The position numbers and the translations under genes were made by a program. DNA of 64,000 nucleotides from Candidatus Aenigmatarchaeota archaeon (GTDB lineage: Archaea > Aenigmatarchaeota > Aenigmatarchaeia > PWEA01 > JACQIF01): contig CP066684.1 of NCBI GenBank assembly GCA_016432325.1, positions 641,018 to 705,017 of the forward strand, given 5' to 3'. Each line of letters opens with the position of its first letter. Within the stretch, counting starts at the first letter, position 1. The notes under the pieces are model-generated. The model saw only the letters and a program-made list of their open reading frames with translations, ran no database searches and had not been told where the DNA came from. This document shows positions 31,590-40,700 of the stretch, in pieces.

Positions 31590-31952
31590 CTATTTAACGT
31601 CGACGTTCCTCAGCCCCTGAACGGTTGTCAGCTTGTTTCTCCTGAAGAGAGCGCGCAGACGCTCGCGCGCCGCGCGGTCCGTGCGGCAGCCTACGCCGTT
31701 CAGATACTCATCGAGCTTCTTGGCGATGCGCTCGCCCTCTGGGTCAAAATCGGTCAGAACGAGAACGCGCGCGTCGTCGACGTCGACAGAGAACTCGTAC
31801 AGGCCCTTGCCTTTGTTGATCTCAATGACGCGCGTGAAGCCCAGCCGCACGAGCGCTTCTGTGTCGTGCCTGCCTTCCACGATGACGAACTCGTCCGTAT
31901 AGCGCCGCAGCTCTTCCAACAACGCTTCCCTGTCCTCGCGCAGCGTCCTCAT
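31590..31952 (-). CDS. small TOPRIM-domain protein
   Basis: 120 residues from ATG 31952, overlapping the stop of the upstream winged-helix gene (ATGA). A single TOPRIM fold: FVIVEGRHDTEALVRLGF (catalytic-type Glu) and VLVLTDFDPEGERIAKKL (DXD). Single-domain TOPRIM proteins of this size act on RNA or DNA (RNase M5-like in bacteria); the archaeal role is unknown. Confidence 0.8.
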   Translation of the reverse strand: MRTLREDREALLEELRRYTDEFVIVEGRHDTEALVRLGFTRVIEINKGKGLYEFSVDVDDARVLVLTDFDPEGERIAKKLDEYLNGVGCRTDRAARERLRALFRRNKLTTVQGLRNVDVK

Positions 31953-32317
31953 ACGCGTTGCACTACCTTGTAGAATATCGTCTTGCCTGTTTTCCTCTCT
32001 TCCAGATATCCGGCGTGTTTCAACTGGGCGACTTGGCGGCTGACGTACTCCTGCCTGTAGCCGAGCGCGCCGGCCAGCTGGTTGGTGGACTTCCATTCCG
32101 CGAGAGACGTCATGAGCTTCGCCTGCACTGCACTCAGGCCGTTGTTCTCGTTGATGGACAGCTTCTTCATCACGAAATCGAGCCTTGCTTCAAGAACGTC
32201 GAGGCGCCTCGCAACGGCCTGCGACTGCTGAGGCGCTGTCACCGTCACGCGCGCGGCGTCCATCGCGCGCGCCTTTTTCAATATCTCTTCTGCCGAACGA
32301 ACAGTCAGAAATAACAC
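31949..32317 (-). CDS. winged-helix regulator
   Basis: 122 residues from GTG 32317. N-terminal helical and possibly coiled part (about 5-60: AEEILKKARAMDAARV, ARRLDVLEARLDFVMKKLS), then a winged helix (about 62-120: SAVQAKLMTSLAEWKSTNQLAGALGYRQEYVSRQVAQLKHAGYLEERKTGKTIFYKVV). TATA CCTATAAATACC (32342-32353, minus strand). Co-transcribed with the TOPRIM gene. Confidence 0.7.
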   Translation of the reverse strand: MLFLTVRSAEEILKKARAMDAARVTVTAPQQSQAVARRLDVLEARLDFVMKKLSINENNGLSAVQAKLMTSLAEWKSTNQLAGALGYRQEYVSRQVAQLKHAGYLEERKTGKTIFYKVVQRV

Positions 32318-32402
32318 CCGTGACTTTGTTATGTCAAGGATGGTATTTATAGGGCGTTGCTGACCTGAAGATATTTATTCGTTCGTTGTCAACAGTCACG
32401 TC

Positions 32403-33491
32403 ATGTCGATCCAGATTAGAAACTCTGCGCCAGTCGATACGTTCGAGACTCTCGGAGAATTTCGCGAGTCGTTTGGCCGTCTTGTGGAGCAGTTGCGAGG
32501 AGACGGAATAGACAGGGTATACAAGTCCCACGTTTCGTGGCCTTCCGATATCGACGGACGCAAGAAAATAGATGTGACTGTTTCGCCTGCACAGTTCCCT
32601 TATGAGTCCGCGTGGCATGCTTTCTATAACAGATATTCCGATAGTCCTCAAGTGCCTGTTTACTGGCGTCAGGACAGAACCGAGGTAAATGCGGATGTCG
32701 ACCTTGAGTGTTTCCCACAACTACGGAGATTGCCGGAAACCGTCAAGGCAGAACTAGCAAAGAATGTCAGCGAGCATCTCGAATATAACAAGCCTCGCGT
32801 ACGGGACCTCTTCTCCACAACCCAAAACGCGCCGGCAGGCGCCAAATACAACGCACTCACCGGCCTGCTCAAGACGCTGGAGACCGCTGATGCGCCAGCC
32901 AAGGCCTCGCACGCGGACCCTCAAAGCGTGACGTCTATCGACACGTTCCAGAAGACCATGACAGGCCACATCGACGAGATGGAGGTTACAGCCGGCGCCT
33001 ATGGAATCGAGGAGGTTGTTGGTATTAGGATATGGTATCCTCAAGCCGCTTATCCTTGGGTACCAAAGGACCGGATGCGACAGATAGACACGCCATACAA
33101 ATGGTTCAACTTCGAAGAGCCTGCAAAACTGGTTCGTGCAGATCCCATTTTCGGGAACTCGCCAAAATACGTGGAGGAAGGTTTCAATTTCAGGCAGGAT
33201 CTGGAAGGAACGGAAGTGACTACAGTGTTGCCGTTTGACGCCCGTGACAAGATACTGGAGGCGCACAAGGACACGCAAGCGGCGGTCTTCTGGGAGGTGA
33301 ACAAGCTGGAGCCTGTTATTCTCGCAAGGCACCAGGAACCCGGTTACATGGAGGCCCTCGCCCGGTCTGTGCCGCAGATTGCAGACGTCCTGCTCTTCCG
33401 CAACAGTCTAGTAGGGTCTCTTGGTTACAAACAGGGGACTACGGTCGGCATAAGAATTCCAACTCCAGAAGAAGTCGAGCAAGCGCAATGA
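32403..33491 (+). CDS. hypothetical protein
   Basis: 362 residues, soluble, not recognised. N-terminal half includes many aromatic residues (HVSWPSDIDGRKKIDV, YESAWHAFYNRY); a middle linker LLKTLETADAPAKA resembles the start of the winged-helix protein at 30596; the C-terminal half has an alpha/beta pattern. TATA GATATTTATTCG (32367-32378) about 30 nt before the ATG. Followed by another unknown gene in the same direction. Confidence 0.6.
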   Translation: MSIQIRNSAPVDTFETLGEFRESFGRLVEQLRGDGIDRVYKSHVSWPSDIDGRKKIDVTVSPAQFPYESAWHAFYNRYSDSPQVPVYWRQDRTEVNADVDLECFPQLRRLPETVKAELAKNVSEHLEYNKPRVRDLFSTTQNAPAGAKYNALTGLLKTLETADAPAKASHADPQSVTSIDTFQKTMTGHIDEMEVTAGAYGIEEVVGIRIWYPQAAYPWVPKDRMRQIDTPYKWFNFEEPAKLVRADPIFGNSPKYVEEGFNFRQDLEGTEVTTVLPFDARDKILEAHKDTQAAVFWEVNKLEPVILARHQEPGYMEALARSVPQIADVLLFRNSLVGSLGYKQGTTVGIRIPTPEEVEQAQ

Positions 33492-33581
33492 ACGTCTCAA
33501 AGCCTCTTGCGCCCGTTCCCTGTGAAACCATCAACAGGCCGTTTATTTATCCGAGGGTATCCAATAAAGGCCGTGGGGACG

Positions 33582-34214
33582 ATGTTAGAAGCTACGGCTC
33601 TTTTTGAAAGGACCTTCAAGGCTCTCGCAGGCAGACACACCAAGCAAGAGTTCGAAGCCGTCTATCCTGCAATCGGTGCCTACGACGATTTCGGGAAGAC
33701 CGTGCACGACAGGATGATCTATCAGAGCGCGGTTATCATTCCGTCCGGCGATGCGGCGTGGGCCGTCTGCCGCGGCGAACTCGACGAGCCACACGGATTG
33801 CCGCGCCGCCTGCGCACACCCGAAGTGGTGGACATGGCGGCGGTCCGCATGCCGATGAAAAACGGAAGGGTTCCCGAGGAACTGCTGCGCCGGAACGTAC
33901 GGGACGCCGAACGTTTCTCAAAGTCGCTTGTAATCGGAAAACGTCACGGCCCTCTGATGGTTCCAGAGCGCGGACTTTTCGGCAGAAGAATGGGCGACGC
34001 GCTGAAGCCGTTGATAGGAAGATATGCGGACGGCCATCCGCCGATTGAAACCCTGAAGATGGGAGACAACATCGACCATTATGTTTATGGTGGCCTGTGG
34101 GGGCGGGATGGAGTGGACTACAAAGCGAAGTTCGTGCCGGTACTGGCCAAGACCATCGAGGACGTCGTCCTATCCTCCAAGCTAAAGCCGCTTGCACCCG
34201 TTCCGCGTGACTAG
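33582..34214 (+). CDS. hypothetical protein
   Basis: 210 residues from ATG 33582; the frame is open to 33507, but TATA CGTTTATTTATCC (33539-33551) supports this start. No known domain. Contains a long basic/Arg-rich middle and C-terminal IETLKMGDNIDHYVYGGLWGRDG. Its 3' end overlaps the convergent peptidase gene by 33 nt. Confidence 0.55.
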   Translation: MLEATALFERTFKALAGRHTKQEFEAVYPAIGAYDDFGKTVHDRMIYQSAVIIPSGDAAWAVCRGELDEPHGLPRRLRTPEVVDMAAVRMPMKNGRVPEELLRRNVRDAERFSKSLVIGKRHGPLMVPERGLFGRRMGDALKPLIGRYADGHPPIETLKMGDNIDHYVYGGLWGRDGVDYKAKFVPVLAKTIEDVVLSSKLKPLAPVPRD

Positions 34215-35198
34215 ATAGTTGTTCTCTATGCGAACGCCGCGCGTCTTCATGTAAAACGCCGGCTCTATCGCAACTACCATCCCCTCTTCCAGAACACCCT
34301 TTGAATTAGGACCTATGCGCGGCGCCTCGTGCACTTCGAGACCTATTCCATGGCCCAGCGCATGGATGAGATATTTCCCTCTGAAGCCCAAGAGCTTGAG
34401 AGCGGTGTTGTGCAGTTCGGCTGCCGGAACGCCTGGCTTTATGTATTCCTCGAGCGCGTCGAGGACGCCCTTCACCTCCCTGACGCCCTCTGCAATGCCT
34501 ATCGGGACCGTGAGATCCGAGCAATAGTGTTTGTACCGCACGCCGTAGTCCACGTAGCAGAAGTGTTTTATGGGTATGCGCGTTGGCGTGTGATGGGGCG
34601 AGGACGTATTGCGCCCTGTCGCGACTATCGGATGGAATGCGACCTGAAGCCCTCTCGAGAGCGTTTCACGAATGATGTCTGAGGCGACGTCGCTCTCCGT
34701 GCGCCCGCGAACGATGCGAACGGAAGCGAGGACGCGCCGCGCTTCGCGGACGGAGGCGCGTATGGTTCGTATTTCGTATGGCGTCTTGACGGCGCGCGCC
34801 TTAGCGAAGAACGGGGAGACGTCTGTTTTCTTCCTGAATCTTCTGGCCGACGCGTAACTCATGAAAGCGCCGTTAAGTCCGACAGTGCCGCCGATGCCGC
34901 GGACAACTTCTCGGAAGGACTCTGCCTTCTCGACCTTGGCCCAGGAACCGTGCGTCAGCGGAGCAGACATATCGCTGGTATAAAGCGTTACGGAACTGGG
35001 ATAGACGACAACGAGAGCGCCGTCGGCGCGCACATTCGTCATGTACGTGGCGTTTGGATCTATCATGTCAAACTCCGGATTGTAGAGTACTATCGCGTCG
35101 ACGCGTTCGAACGCGCCCGCGGCGCGGAGCTTCTTCAGGCGGAGCTTGAGTTCGGAGTGCATGCGCGTTGTAGGAGAGGCGTGGATAAAAGGCTTCAC
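34182..35198 (-). CDS. pepQ: M24 metallopeptidase, Xaa-Pro dipeptidase type
   Basis: 338 residues. Cleaves peptides before or after proline. N-terminal creatinase-like domain (about 1-140), then the pita-bread fold with metal ligands: YVDYGVRYKHYCSDLT (two Asp), ALGHGIGLEVHEAPRIG (His), GMVVAIEPAFY (Glu) and RIENNYLVT (Glu). The usual DXG of the first ligand is kept (VDYG). Starts 21 nt after the nuclease gene, so likely in its operon. Confidence 0.88.
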   Translation of the reverse strand: MKPFIHASPTTRMHSELKLRLKKLRAAGAFERVDAIVLYNPEFDMIDPNATYMTNVRADGALVVVYPSSVTLYTSDMSAPLTHGSWAKVEKAESFREVVRGIGGTVGLNGAFMSYASARRFRKKTDVSPFFAKARAVKTPYEIRTIRASVREARRVLASVRIVRGRTESDVASDIIRETLSRGLQVAFHPIVATGRNTSSPHHTPTRIPIKHFCYVDYGVRYKHYCSDLTVPIGIAEGVREVKGVLDALEEYIKPGVPAAELHNTALKLLGFRGKYLIHALGHGIGLEVHEAPRIGPNSKGVLEEGMVVAIEPAFYMKTRGVRIENNYLVTRNGCKRL

Positions 35199-35219
35199 GC
35201 GATAGCGGAACGCCGGCTC

Positions 35220-35948
35220 TCACAGGACGTCCAGCACCATTGCGGCATGATCGCTCAGCTTCGCTTCCATCGGCTTGCGATCGTAAAGACATTTAGATAT
35301 CTTCGATGCCAGTTCGTTGGAAACAAAACAATGATCGAAACGGTATCCCATCATGTCGCGGCTGAACCAGCTGTGCTCGGCCGTGCCTGCGAGTTTGAAA
35401 CCGTCGACAAGTCCTCTCTTCGCCAGTTCCTGATAGAACCATTGCCACGGCACATACGCGGGATGGTGCGGAACGTGTCCGGGTTCAAGAATGTTAAAGT
35501 CGCCGCAGAATATCCTGTTTCCGTTCGGAGTGTCGTCGAGAGCGCGCAACAGCGCGTCCAGGAATCCCTTCTTCTTATCAACCTTCGCAGGCTCCGTGCT
35601 GGTTGACGTCGGGGCGTATACGCCTATCAGTTCCAAGCCGTTTATTTCCACAGACGCCACCCTCGATCGCAGGCCAACCACGCGCTCCGCGAATTCCGTA
35701 TGTTTGAGCGGAAGCCTGCTGAGTATCATAACCGCGTATTCGTTGCCTTCGGGTTTTGGAAAAACGACGTTGTATCCCTTGTAGAACCTGAAGAGGCGCT
35801 CGATATACGCGCAACCCTCGCTGTTTTTTGCTTCTGTCAGGACGATGGCGTCCTCCTTGCGCGCCGACAGCCACTCGGCCTGCTTGCGCGCTCTCTCAAG
35901 AGACGGGTTGCCTATGTTCCAGCAGAGAACGGATAACCGCGACGGCAT
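35220..35948 (-). CDS. endonuclease/exonuclease/phosphatase family nuclease
   Basis: 242 residues from ATG 35948 (leaderless from TATA GCTTTTATCC, 35970-35979). Fold signature of AP endonuclease/DNase I relatives: LCWNIGNPS (Asn), VLTEAKN (Glu), IFCGDFNI (GDFN), YRFDHCFVS (Asp-His) and LSDHAAMVLDV (SDH). An ExoIII-like AP endonuclease for base-excision repair is the likeliest role, but phosphodiesterase relatives share these motifs. Confidence 0.82.
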   Translation of the reverse strand: MPSRLSVLCWNIGNPSLERARKQAEWLSARKEDAIVLTEAKNSEGCAYIERLFRFYKGYNVVFPKPEGNEYAVMILSRLPLKHTEFAERVVGLRSRVASVEINGLELIGVYAPTSTSTEPAKVDKKKGFLDALLRALDDTPNGNRIFCGDFNILEPGHVPHHPAYVPWQWFYQELAKRGLVDGFKLAGTAEHSWFSRDMMGYRFDHCFVSNELASKISKCLYDRKPMEAKLSDHAAMVLDVL

Positions 35949-35979
35949 GGGTCTCAATCCGCGGCAAAGGATAAAAGCT

Positions 35980-36396
35980 CTACCAGTCCAGAAGCTTTTC
36001 CCCGACGAGGAATGGCAGTATCTCGTCCTCGAGAGACGGCGGGAGTTTGATGCCCTTCTCCTTGTAGTCCTTAGGTATGAACGCGCACTCCTCGAGCTCC
36101 GGGTCGTCCAGTTTCGGCTCGCCGTCCAGCTCGACGAGATATGCGGAAAGCTTTACGATGGCGTCGTCGAAGACCGCGGGCGCGCTGAAGTCGCCGAGCT
36201 TGCGTATCACGCGACCGCCGCAATGGACTTCCTCTTGTATCTCCCTGAGAAGCGCTTCTTCCTCTGTCTCGCCGGCTTCGGGCTTGCCGCCGAGGCTGGT
36301 CCAGATGTCCTTGCCGACCTTCCTCACCATCAGAAGCATATTGTCTCTGACGACTATGGCGACGATTTTGTGTATCTCTTTCATTGGATCGCCCAT
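35980..36396 (-). CDS. NUDIX hydrolase
   Basis: 138 residues from ATG 36396 (or ATG 36384). NUDIX box SLGGKPEAGETEEEALLREIQEEV (about 39-60) is complete except Val/His for the last Gly position. Substrate unknown; mutT-like or NADH pyrophosphatase-like are possible. Divergent from a helix-turn-helix gene with a palindromic operator between them, so probably regulated by it. Confidence 0.85.
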   Translation of the reverse strand: MGDPMKEIHKIVAIVVRDNMLLMVRKVGKDIWTSLGGKPEAGETEEEALLREIQEEVHCGGRVIRKLGDFSAPAVFDDAIVKLSAYLVELDGEPKLDDPELEECAFIPKDYKEKGIKLPPSLEDEILPFLVGEKLLDW

Positions 36397-36422
36397 GATT
36401 TCTTTAACAAGGCCCGATTCCG

Positions 36423-36439
36423 ATATAACACTGTTATAT
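36423..36439. promoter_or_regulatory. operator palindrome TATAACA-C-TGTTATA
   Basis: ATATAACACTGTTATAT, overlapping the TATA element TATTTAAATAG (36436-36446) used by both flanking genes. Identical 7-bp half-sites occur at 46134-46148 and 48914-48928. Likely bound by the helix-turn-helix protein encoded directly downstream. Confidence 0.65.
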
Positions 36440-36468
36440 TTAAATAGCCGTGCGTGCAACTGACGCGT

Positions 36469-36825
36469 ATGATGACATCCTGCGAAGTGGTCGTTCATTA
36501 CGTCTTCCCTACCGTGCGTGCGCTTATCGCGCGGGAACTGATAGAGACGCACGGCCTGACGCAGCAGGAGGCCGCGAAGCGCATGGGCCTCACGCAACCC
36601 GCGATCTCCCAATACAACAAGCAACTGCGAGGCTCCAGAGTAGCCGCGATAAAGAAGAACGACGAAGTGATGTCGAAGATAACTGAAATCGCCTCTTTGC
36701 TGGCCAAGGGCGAGCTGGACGCAGAGCACGCGACGACGCGCTTCTGCGAAATCTGCGAAGAGGCGAAGAAGGGAGATTTTCTCGACAGCCTGGACGCCGA
36801 CGTGAAGTACGCCCAGTGCGCCTAA
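36469..36825 (+). CDS. helix-turn-helix transcriptional regulator
   Basis: 118 residues from ATG 36469 (leaderless; GTG 36454 possible). DNA-binding part about 10-60: HYVFPTVRALIARELIETHGLTQQEAAKRMGLTQPAISQYNKQLRG, then a helical tail with FCEICEEAKKG. Matches the archaeal predicted-regulator group with a short HTH plus Cys-containing C-terminus (COG2522-like). Adjacent palindrome suggests autoregulation. Confidence 0.8.
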   Translation: MMTSCEVVVHYVFPTVRALIARELIETHGLTQQEAAKRMGLTQPAISQYNKQLRGSRVAAIKKNDEVMSKITEIASLLAKGELDAEHATTRFCEICEEAKKGDFLDSLDADVKYAQCA

Positions 36826-37730
36826 CCGTCAATCTTCAAACCAAACCGTTCGCGCCTTCTCAGGACGGGCACGGCCGCCAGTCCGGCAATATGCACGAGC
36901 AGCAGCGAACGCAGCGACTCAAGCGTGCCGAACACGACCAGCGGCGTCGCGTAGAGATACGTCGTTATGAGCCGTTCCAACGAATCCGTGAGTCGCGGCT
37001 GCTCTGCCGTCGTCTCTTTCAGCAAGGCGCGATAGTCCGTGAGGAACTGCTGTTTTTGTTCGTCTGAAAGCGCGTCATAACGCTCGCGGACGCTCGGAGC
37101 CATCAGCGCGACGACCTGTTCGTCTGTCAGGTCCTCGGAGAAGACGCTCTGCGAGCCCTTCTGAATCTCCGCCGACGCAAGCGCTTCGTAGTCGTCGATG
37201 TTCGCCGCCACCATCGCGAGCGACGCGGCGGCTATGAATACGTTCAGAACGATGAGCCCGCGCCCCACCGCGTGCGAAACGCCCTTGTAGTTTTTCCACT
37301 TGGTTTCTTTTCTGTACGCGTCGACCACGGAGCCGTGAACGAAATAAGCGGACGCCGCGGCGCCGGCGGCGACAATTATTGTTTCGTAGCTTAGACCGAC
37401 GAGCGCAACGCCAACCAACGAACCGACGGCTACCGCGGCCATCCCCGTGGTCCTGTCGGTCGGAGCGATGAGCCCGTAGACGGCCACAGCGGCGAGCGCG
37501 AGGGAAAGGAAGACGAACGGGACAGCCATCACGAGAAGCATCGATATGGCGCTGACAGCGAGCGCAGGCAAGCTAGGCCCTGTCGATGAAAGCAGGCCTC
37601 CCTGAAGGGATATCGGAACTATCGCGGCCGCCTTTGTCGAAACCGAGAGGAATTTGAAGAGCCAGAACGCAACCGTTGTGAGAAGGGCTGCAAGGACTGC
37701 GACAGAGATGCGTTCCTGTTTCATCGTCAC
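36822..37730 (-). CDS. multi-pass membrane protein
   Basis: 302 residues, about six membrane helices (about 10-28, 50-85, 92-115, 118-140, 160-180, 262-285) with a soluble acidic domain at about 185-255 (EDLTDEQVVALMAPSVRERYDALSDEQKQQFLTDYRALLKE). Its ATG overlaps the stop of the giant surface protein gene, so the two are coupled. Function unknown. Confidence 0.7.
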   Translation of the reverse strand: MTMKQERISVAVLAALLTTVAFWLFKFLSVSTKAAAIVPISLQGGLLSSTGPSLPALAVSAISMLLVMAVPFVFLSLALAAVAVYGLIAPTDRTTGMAAVAVGSLVGVALVGLSYETIIVAAGAAASAYFVHGSVVDAYRKETKWKNYKGVSHAVGRGLIVLNVFIAAASLAMVAANIDDYEALASAEIQKGSQSVFSEDLTDEQVVALMAPSVRERYDALSDEQKQQFLTDYRALLKETTAEQPRLTDSLERLITTYLYATPLVVFGTLESLRSLLLVHIAGLAAVPVLRRRERFGLKIDG

Positions 37731-40700
37731 GCCTGTCCACCCTGGGGAACGTTGAATGTCACGCCTGTCTTCTTCTTGGGCAGCTTCTGCTTTATCTTTT
37801 CGACGAGCGCCTTGAGTCTCTGCTTCGCGCGCTCTAAGGGCGAGCCTCCGTCAGGCGGACCGTACGTGAATCCTCCGACAGTCGTGGCCTGTTTCGCCGG
37901 CGGCAGGAACATATAGACAACGAGTCCTCCGACGGCCACGGCAACGACTATTCCCGCTATGAGCAACAGCGAAGTTCCTGAGGCAGGCACGGCCTCGGCC
38001 AGCTGCAAGTGAAGTTTGCTAAGCAATTCATCGGCTTCGGCGAGCAACGCGTTCGCCTCTATGTAATCGCCGCTTGCTATAGCCTCGCCGGCGAGTCTCA
38101 TCTTCTCCTTGAGCTCGGCGAGCGTGGCGTTCGCTTCGGTGAGGTTGTAACCGCGCTTCGAGAGGTCGTTGATTCTGGTCTCAACGGTCGTTATGTTCTG
38201 CAGCTTCGCCGCGTAGGTCGCCTCTATCTTCGCCTTGGTCTCGTTGGACGGCTGCACGGTGAGCGTCGCGGTCACGGAACCTTCGTTGTCTGCGTTCGAC
38301 GCCTTGTATGTTATGGCGTGTTCTCCTATCGCGGCGTCTGCCGGTATCGCGTATGAAACCGCAAACGTCACGGTCTCGTCGGCCAGAATGTCAACACTCT
38401 CCGGATCCACGCCGAACCATGACGCGTCGACGCCTTCAACGGCCAACTCGACTCCGCTCTGCGTCGTGTCTCCGGTGTTCTTCACGCCGATGTCCACGCT
38501 CTTGTTGCCGCCTTGAACGATTTCAACGTCTGCCGGATAGGACGCTATGTCAAGAACGTCCTCTTCTGCCGTCTCCTCTGCCGCGGCTTCGTCTGCCGTC
38601 GTGTCGCTTGACGAGTCGCTGCTACTGCTGCTGGAGCTCGACGAGGAGCTGTCCGCGTCTGTTATCGTCAGGCTTATCGACAGGTCGCCGTAATCCGCGG
38701 CCTCGCCTGTCGCGCTGATGGTGAGCGTGGCGGACGTCGAGGATGTCACGTTGTTCGGATCCAGCTTGAAGGCCAGCCTGCATACTTCCGTGCCGTCGGG
38801 GTCTATGCTGTTGGCCGCGGTGACGGACTCCAGGCGGAAGCCGTTGCCCACCTTGGTGCCGTCTGTGCACGCCGTGCTGTTCTCGGCGTCCGGAGTTATC
38901 ACGAGGTTTGAGTTCGTGCTGATATTGATGAACCCGCCGGGAGCAAAGGTTCCTAAGTTGCGGACCGAGAAGTTGAAGTAGGCGACGCTGTTGTCCGCGA
39001 CCGTCACGGACGTGGAGTCTATGGCGACGAAGTAGAGGCCTGAATTGTTCACCCGGATAGTCGAGTTGGTACCGTTGCCTTTCAGAGTCGTGCCGAGACG
39101 GACGTCTGACGCGCCTACGAACACGCTATAGTAGCCTCCTGGTCTCGCCGAGTCCGGAGGCAGCGTGGCGTTGAACTCGTAGCGCCCGTTCTGGAGCAGG
39201 GGCACGTCATCGGTGGACGTTATGCTCTCGTTGGTGACGTTGAGCGTACCTGAGCTGGGGTAGCGGGTCGACGTGTTGCCCTCGAAGATGTAGACCGTGA
39301 AGTTGCCCGTGGCGTTTATCATGTCTGTTATCTCGGTGCCGTTTTTGTAGAAGACCTCGGCCGCCACCGTTATGTTGTTTGTCTGCGTGACGTTCTCGAT
39401 TTCGTTGTTGCCCACGTGCAGCGCGTCCCTCACGCGCACGTCTATCTCGCTGGTGAGGTTGACGCGCACCGTCAGGTTGAATGTCTGGTAGGGGCGCGCT
39501 CCGGTGTCGTTTAGCGTTACCCATCCGACGTAGAGGCCCTCGGTGTTGAGGGTTTCGAGTGTGTCGGCCGTTATTGTAAGGTTGAGGTTGCTGCCCGTGT
39601 TTGCGGACAACGTACCTGTCGGGTCTGTTGTAGAGAAGTCAAGGAACTTCGACGAGTTGCTGGTCAGGTTCAGGCCGGTCGAATTGGCGCGGGCGTCGAA
39701 CGTCAGGTCTGCGTTGCCAGTGTTGTTCACGGATATGTTCAGCAGTATGGAGCCTAGGCCTGTCCTGTTGACTCCGATGTTGTCCGTGATTGTAATCGTG
39801 GAGCGGTTGTACGTGCTGTTCACCATCAGCTCCGCAGTCACGACCGTGGAGTTGAGCGGTATGTCGTGTATGGCGCCGGACAACGACGTGTAGCGCAGCC
39901 TTCCCCCGACCTCGCCGCTCAGAGTGTCGTTCTGCGCCGTCAGGTTTATCTGGTGGGTTCCGTAGTTATTGGTCAGGCCTGTCTGGTTGAACGTGCGCGT
40001 CGTGTAGTTTGACATTATCCACGCCGAGGCGTTAATGAAAAGTTTTGCCGTGACGTTGTAGAGAACGGGGCCTGCCGTATTGTTCGCGACCTCCACTGTC
40101 CACGTGCCGTCGTCGTCAAAGCCTATCGTTGCGCCGGACGGCGTAAAGGTAACGAACTCCTCTGAAACGGAGCCGGTCTTGTTCGACAGGTGGGATTTGT
40201 TGGAAGACGTTCCGACGAGCGTGCCGTCGGGTTTGATGAGTCTCAGCGTGTAGTTGACGCCTCCCGTCCAGTTGAGGCGCGCGTCAATCTTGGTTACGAA
40301 ATCGGGGACGCGCAGCGTGAAGTTCTGCGCCCCTGTGGGCGCGTTGCTGGAGAAGCGCTGCATGAGGTACAGCTCGCTGGCCTCCGTGACGTTTGTCTGG
40401 TTGATGGAGCCCGTGTTGGTGAGCACGATGTTTACGGTATGCCTTTCGGACGGCGCAAGACCGGTGAAGTTTATCCTGTTGAGCGTGGCGGACGTGGAAG
40501 CGTTGGTCGCATTGAGCGTGCCGTATATGAGAAATCCTCCGGGTCCCTGATAGTCAATCTGGCTGGTCGTGTTGTTGCCATAGACGCGCACGTTGAACAT
40601 CCTGGCGGCCTGAGGGTACATGAACGTCAGTGTCTCTGAAAGGTTGCGGCCTGAGGAGCCGGTGAGAAACACGTTGTTCTCATCGAAAAGGAAAAGGTCG

